Assembly (NCBI GenBank): GCA_039024315.1
Contig: JBCCQN010000010.1
Span: forward strand, 24,798-88,797
Direction: 5' to 3'
Length of the DNA stretch: 64,000 nucleotides
DNA from: JBCAWW01 sp039024315
GTDB lineage: Bacteria; Bacteroidota; Bacteroidia; J057
Shown here one piece after another: positions 61,150 through 64,000 of the stretch (its first letter is position 1; every line of letters begins with the position of its first letter). Under the pieces are notes generated by a model. It saw only the letters and a program-made list of their open reading frames with translations. It was not told the DNA's origin and ran no database searches. A program made the translations under genes and the position numbers.

Positions 61150-62544
61150 ATGGAGCCCACTTCTCGCAAATGGTACCAGCGGATTCCCCATCCGGTCATC
61201 ATGCTATTTGGGATCATTGTTTTGATGACGATCCTGAGTTATATCGTTCCCGCAGGGATTTATGAAAGAGTGGAGATAGAGGGGCGTCAAAGAGTAGTAC
61301 CAGGTTCCTATCAACAAATTGAATCTACCCCAGTAGGCGTGATGGATATGTTTATGGCTATCCCCAAAGGCTATAAAACTGCTGCAGGAATCATCTTTGT
61401 AGTCTTGGCCAGTGGGATTATGTTTGGAGTGCTGGAAAAAGCAGGAACGATTGAAACCAGCGTAGGGACGCTGATCAAAAATTTAGGGCAGGAAAAGAAG
61501 TTTCTCATCGTAGTACTCCTGACCTTTTTATATGGCTTTTTTGGGGTGGCAATTGGCTATGAAAATAATATCGCCTTGGTACCCATTGCGGCGGTGGTGG
61601 TACTTGCCTTGGGGGGAGATTTGGTCTTGGCGGCGGGGATTGCCGTAGGAGGTATTACGGTGGGCTTTGGGCTCTCTCCCATCAATCCCTATACCGTGGG
61701 CACGGGGCATAAGATTGCAGAGTTACCGCTATTTTCTGGGGCGCTGCTTCGCACAACGCTTTGCCTCATGGGCCTAGCCCTGCTATCTTGGTACAATCTG
61801 CGTTACTTCAAAAAGATCCTTAAGGACCCTAAACGCGGCCTCGGCCAAGGCCTTAACGAAAAAGGCTTGAATCTTTCCCAGCCTTTGGCTTCCTATCAAA
61901 TGAATCCCAAGCAATGGTTGATTTTGAGTCTTGCCATCGGAGGCCTTGTCATCATGCTGGTCGGCATATTTACGCGCGAATGGTTATTTGATGAAATTGC
62001 GGCCATCTTTTTGATGATCGCGATTGTCTGTGGTATGGCAAGTCGGATGGGAGGCAAAACCTTCAGTGAAACGGCCCTCAAATCCATTGGGGAAGTGGCT
62101 CCAGGAGCCTTTATGGTAGGCTATGCGACTTCCATCAAAGTAGTCATGGAGATGGGCAATATCAGTGATACTATCGCCCACAGCCTCTCCACTGTATTAG
62201 CACAATTGCCGACCTATGTTTCAGCCGTGAGCATGTCCTTGGCTCAGTCTGCTATCAATATGCTGATCCCTTCTGGTAGCGGGCAGGCCTTAGCTACCTT
62301 ACCGGTAATGATTCCCGTGGGAGAACTTGTCGGCTTGACTCGACAAACCACCATTTTGGCTTTTCAAATCGGGGATGGGGTTACCAATCTTTTCAATCCT
62401 GCCTTAGGAGGCCTAATTGCTATGCTAGCATTTTGCCGAGTGCCTTTTGATCGCTGGCTGCGCTATATCATGCCTTTGGTCGGCTGGCTGATGTTGATAG
62501 CAGCGGTATTTTTAGTCTTTAGTGTAGCCATTGATTGGCAGTAA
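61150..62544 (+). CDS. YfcC-family transporter (C4-dicarboxylate/amino-acid type)
   Basis: This 464-aa protein has about twelve helices with the YfcC/DcuC-like pattern PHPVIMLFGIIVLMTILSYIVPAGIYERV and VGMFTRE-like loops. The motif LTFLYGFFGVAIGYENNIALVPIAAVVVLALGGDLVLAAGIAVGGITVGFG is family-specific in my judgement. Members move peptides, arginine/ornithine or dicarboxylates. The acetylornithine-deacetylase-like gene starts 10 bp after its stop, so a paired role in uptake and hydrolysis of a peptide or acylated amino acid is plausible. Confidence 0.85.
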   Translation: MEPTSRKWYQRIPHPVIMLFGIIVLMTILSYIVPAGIYERVEIEGRQRVVPGSYQQIESTPVGVMDMFMAIPKGYKTAAGIIFVVLASGIMFGVLEKAGTIETSVGTLIKNLGQEKKFLIVVLLTFLYGFFGVAIGYENNIALVPIAAVVVLALGGDLVLAAGIAVGGITVGFGLSPINPYTVGTGHKIAELPLFSGALLRTTLCLMGLALLSWYNLRYFKKILKDPKRGLGQGLNEKGLNLSQPLASYQMNPKQWLILSLAIGGLVIMLVGIFTREWLFDEIAAIFLMIAIVCGMASRMGGKTFSETALKSIGEVAPGAFMVGYATSIKVVMEMGNISDTIAHSLSTVLAQLPTYVSAVSMSLAQSAINMLIPSGSGQALATLPVMIPVGELVGLTRQTTILAFQIGDGVTNLFNPALGGLIAMLAFCRVPFDRWLRYIMPLVGWLMLIAAVFLVFSVAIDWQ

Positions 62545-62554
62545 ATTGATAAAT

Positions 62555-63706
62555 ATGAACGCTCAAGCGATACTCTCTAAACTCGTTTCCTTTCCTGTAT
62601 TGGGAGGCCAAAGTAATCTCCCGCTACTCCGCTGGATCGAAGATTACCTTAAACAGCATGGGGTAGATCACACCCTCGTTCCCAACCCTGAAGGCACGAA
62701 AGCTTCCCTACATTGTCGGATTGGCCCAGCGGTCGATGGGGGCGTAATCCTCTCTGGCCATATGGATGTAGTGCCCGTAGAAGGCCAAAGTTGGGATACT
62801 GACCCTTTTGTTTTGATTGATGGGGGAGATGGTAAATTGTATGGTCGGGGAAGCTGTGATATGAAAGGCTTTATTGCTTGTTGTTTGGCAGCCCTGCCTG
62901 ATATGTTGTCTGCGGAACTCAAAAAGCCCATCTATTTTGCTTTCTCTTATGATGAAGAGATCGGCTGTCTCGCGGCCCCAGAGCTCGTTGCGCATATCAA
63001 TACCACCTATAGCGAAAAGCCCATTTACGCCATCATAGGTGAGCCTTCCATGATGCAGCCGACGGTTGGGCAAAAAGGGATCGTGCTATATCAAACTACC
63101 GTCAATGGCTCGGCAGGACATAGCAGTCGCATCAAGCAAGAAGTGAGTGCAATTCATGAGGCGGCAAAGCTAGTACTCTGGCTAGAGGCCAAAATGGATG
63201 CTTTGGTCGCGGCAGGCCAAATCGATGAGCGTTTTGATCCGCCTCATTCTTCCTTGCATATCGGGATGATCAAAGGAGGAATTGCCACCAACGTAATTGC
63301 AGATGAGTGTAGTTTTTCTTGGGATGCTCGCCTGATTCCAGCCGACAATTTAGCAGAGATTACCGCCGAATATGATGCTTTTTGTCGTTCCCGCGAAGCG
63401 GAACTACGAAAGATATTCCCAGATTTCAAGATTGTTACTCAAGAACTACATCCTTGGGTACCTTATCTCGACACACCGGAAGACTTACCCATAGTTGATT
63501 TTATCAAACGCTTATCTGGACAAGATAAATTAGACGCGGTCTCTTATGCGGCAGAGGCTGGGCAGTTTGCCGAGGGTGGCTTTCAAGCGGTGATTTGCGG
63601 ACCAGGTTCCATCGCACAAGCACATCGCGCCAATGAGTTTATCGCCATCGAGCAACTAGCGGCTGGGGTAAAAATGATTCAGGATTTGATCCAAGAGCTG
63701 AGTTAG
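62555..63706 (+). CDS. argE: acetylornithine deacetylase / M20 peptidase
   Basis: The 383-aa protein from the ATG at 62555 is an M20-family metallohydrolase: SGHMDVVPVEG (metal His), GRGSCDMKG (bridging Asp), DEEIGC (catalytic and metal Glu) and a dimerisation domain around QKGIVLYQTTVNGSAGHSS. ArgE removes the acetyl group from N-acetylornithine. Beside a YfcC transporter it could also serve scavenging of acylated or dipeptide substrates, so the symbol is tentative. Confidence 0.83.
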   Translation: MNAQAILSKLVSFPVLGGQSNLPLLRWIEDYLKQHGVDHTLVPNPEGTKASLHCRIGPAVDGGVILSGHMDVVPVEGQSWDTDPFVLIDGGDGKLYGRGSCDMKGFIACCLAALPDMLSAELKKPIYFAFSYDEEIGCLAAPELVAHINTTYSEKPIYAIIGEPSMMQPTVGQKGIVLYQTTVNGSAGHSSRIKQEVSAIHEAAKLVLWLEAKMDALVAAGQIDERFDPPHSSLHIGMIKGGIATNVIADECSFSWDARLIPADNLAEITAEYDAFCRSREAELRKIFPDFKIVTQELHPWVPYLDTPEDLPIVDFIKRLSGQDKLDAVSYAAEAGQFAEGGFQAVICGPGSIAQAHRANEFIAIEQLAAGVKMIQDLIQELS

Positions 63707-63723
63707 GGGTATAGGTTTTTGGC

Positions 63724-63808
63724 CTGCTTCGCAGAACGATCAATCTGTAGGTGCGCGCATGCATGCCGCACCAGAAGAGATGAGCGTTCCGCGTCCCGAA
63801 AGCTTTCG
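63724..63808. repeat. inverted pair of REP-like repeats with palindrome
   Basis: CTGCTTCGCAGAACGATC at 63724-63741 faces GAGCGTTCCGCG at 63782-63793; the latter runs into TCCCGAAAGCTTTCG. Between them, 63743-63761 is the reverse complement of 51202-51220. Confidence 0.75.
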
Positions 63809-63816
63809 TATTAGCG

Positions 63817-64000
63817 TCAAGCTAAGGGGAATTTTTCACGCATAATTTGTAATTGAGACATCCGTTTTCGCCTAGGTTCCTCTAAGCAATAATATTGGAC
63901 TATTTTCCAGAATGAGTCGAGCCTAGTAGTGAGGACAAGTGCTTTAAAGTGTTCTTTCGCCCATTGGGTAAACTTAGCTATGCTCAGATTTAAGGGATTG
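63817..64000 (-). CDS. C-terminal end of an unknown protein, cut by the window edge
   Basis: A minus-strand frame is open from the right edge to a TGA at 63817-63819, giving 60 residues (NPLNLSIAKFTQWAKEHF..., ...FWKIVQYYCLEEPRRKRMSQLQIMREKFPLA). The composition is protein-like and helical. I do not recognise the family. The frame could also be chance, since it is short. Confidence 0.45.
   Translation of the reverse strand, partial: NPLNLSIAKFTQWAKEHFKALVLTTRLDSFWKIVQYYCLEEPRRKRMSQLQIMREKFPLA

Overview
The window looks like a chromosomal piece of a Bacteroidota member, most likely of the Saprospiria (Saprospiraceae/Lewinellaceae-like). This is inferred from family content: type IX secretion (T9SS) C-terminal sorting domains, a PorP/SprF-family protein, a DUF4249 lipoprotein, a TonB receptor with a carboxypeptidase-regulatory-like N-domain, LytS/LytTR signalling, MAM and SprB-type modules, and an EAD11-CHAT protein. 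No rRNA, CRISPR array, integrase, insertion sequence or phage block was seen. One tRNA gene (Ala-GGC) is present.

Layout. 1-5 kb: the end of a secreted T9SS cargo protein, an FtsX/MacB-type permease, tRNA-Ala and a two-TM potassium channel with a TrkA domain. 5-8 kb: a McrC-like DUF2357/PD-(D/E)XK nuclease without a visible McrB partner, and a small secreted protein. 8-10.4 kb: a tdh-kbl pair for threonine degradation. 10.7-17.5 kb: acetyltransferases, NUDIX, an overlapping YigZ / secreted metallopeptidase / metallo-beta-lactamase-fold operon, and an AI-2E-family permease. 17.6-24 kb: a large unknown beta-rich protein, PorP/SprF, a flippase, a glycosyltransferase and a peptide deformylase. 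24-29 kb: an EF-type methyltransferase, a NarL-type two-component pair whose kinase has a degenerate ATP-binding region, purB and a lipoprotein. 29-35.5 kb: a 697-aa acidic coiled-coil protein behind a candidate sigma-54 promoter, membrane proteins and a TPR kinase/LytTR regulator pair. 35.9-43.3 kb: a secreted M43-like protease with MAM and SprB modules, an acyltransferase, a BASS transporter, a VOC protein and an SDR. 43.4-51 kb: hsp20-dnaK, an EAD11-CHAT caspase-like gene 3 bp from cdd, a TonB receptor and a DUF4249 lipoprotein. 51-58.5 kb: an ECF sigma factor with a membrane-anchored beta-barrel protein, an AraC regulator with membrane segments, an Lnt-like acyltransferase and a methyltransferase broken by one in-frame TAG. 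58.7-64 kb: a second ECF sigma factor with an SRPBCC protein, a ChbG/YdjC deacetylase, a YfcC transporter and an argE-like deacetylase.

The most striking feature that the genes do not explain is a dense family of short intergenic repeats, about 24 copies in the last 54 kb. Each is a tiny hairpin with a 3-nt loop (CTGC-nnn-GCAG or CCGC-nnn-GCGG, with compensatory base changes) joined to a conserved tail GAACGCTTATCTC. Copies occur singly, as inverted pairs, and beside a second repeat (TTCTTCGACTRCGCTCAG) or beside perfect palindromes such as CCCGAAAGCTTTCGGG. This resembles a REP/BIME system; no mobilising transposase is inside the window. Other leads are a tandem 21-bp repeat between the EAD11-CHAT gene and the TonB receptor, a 25-bp near-palindrome upstream of hsp20, and the EAD11-CHAT gene itself.
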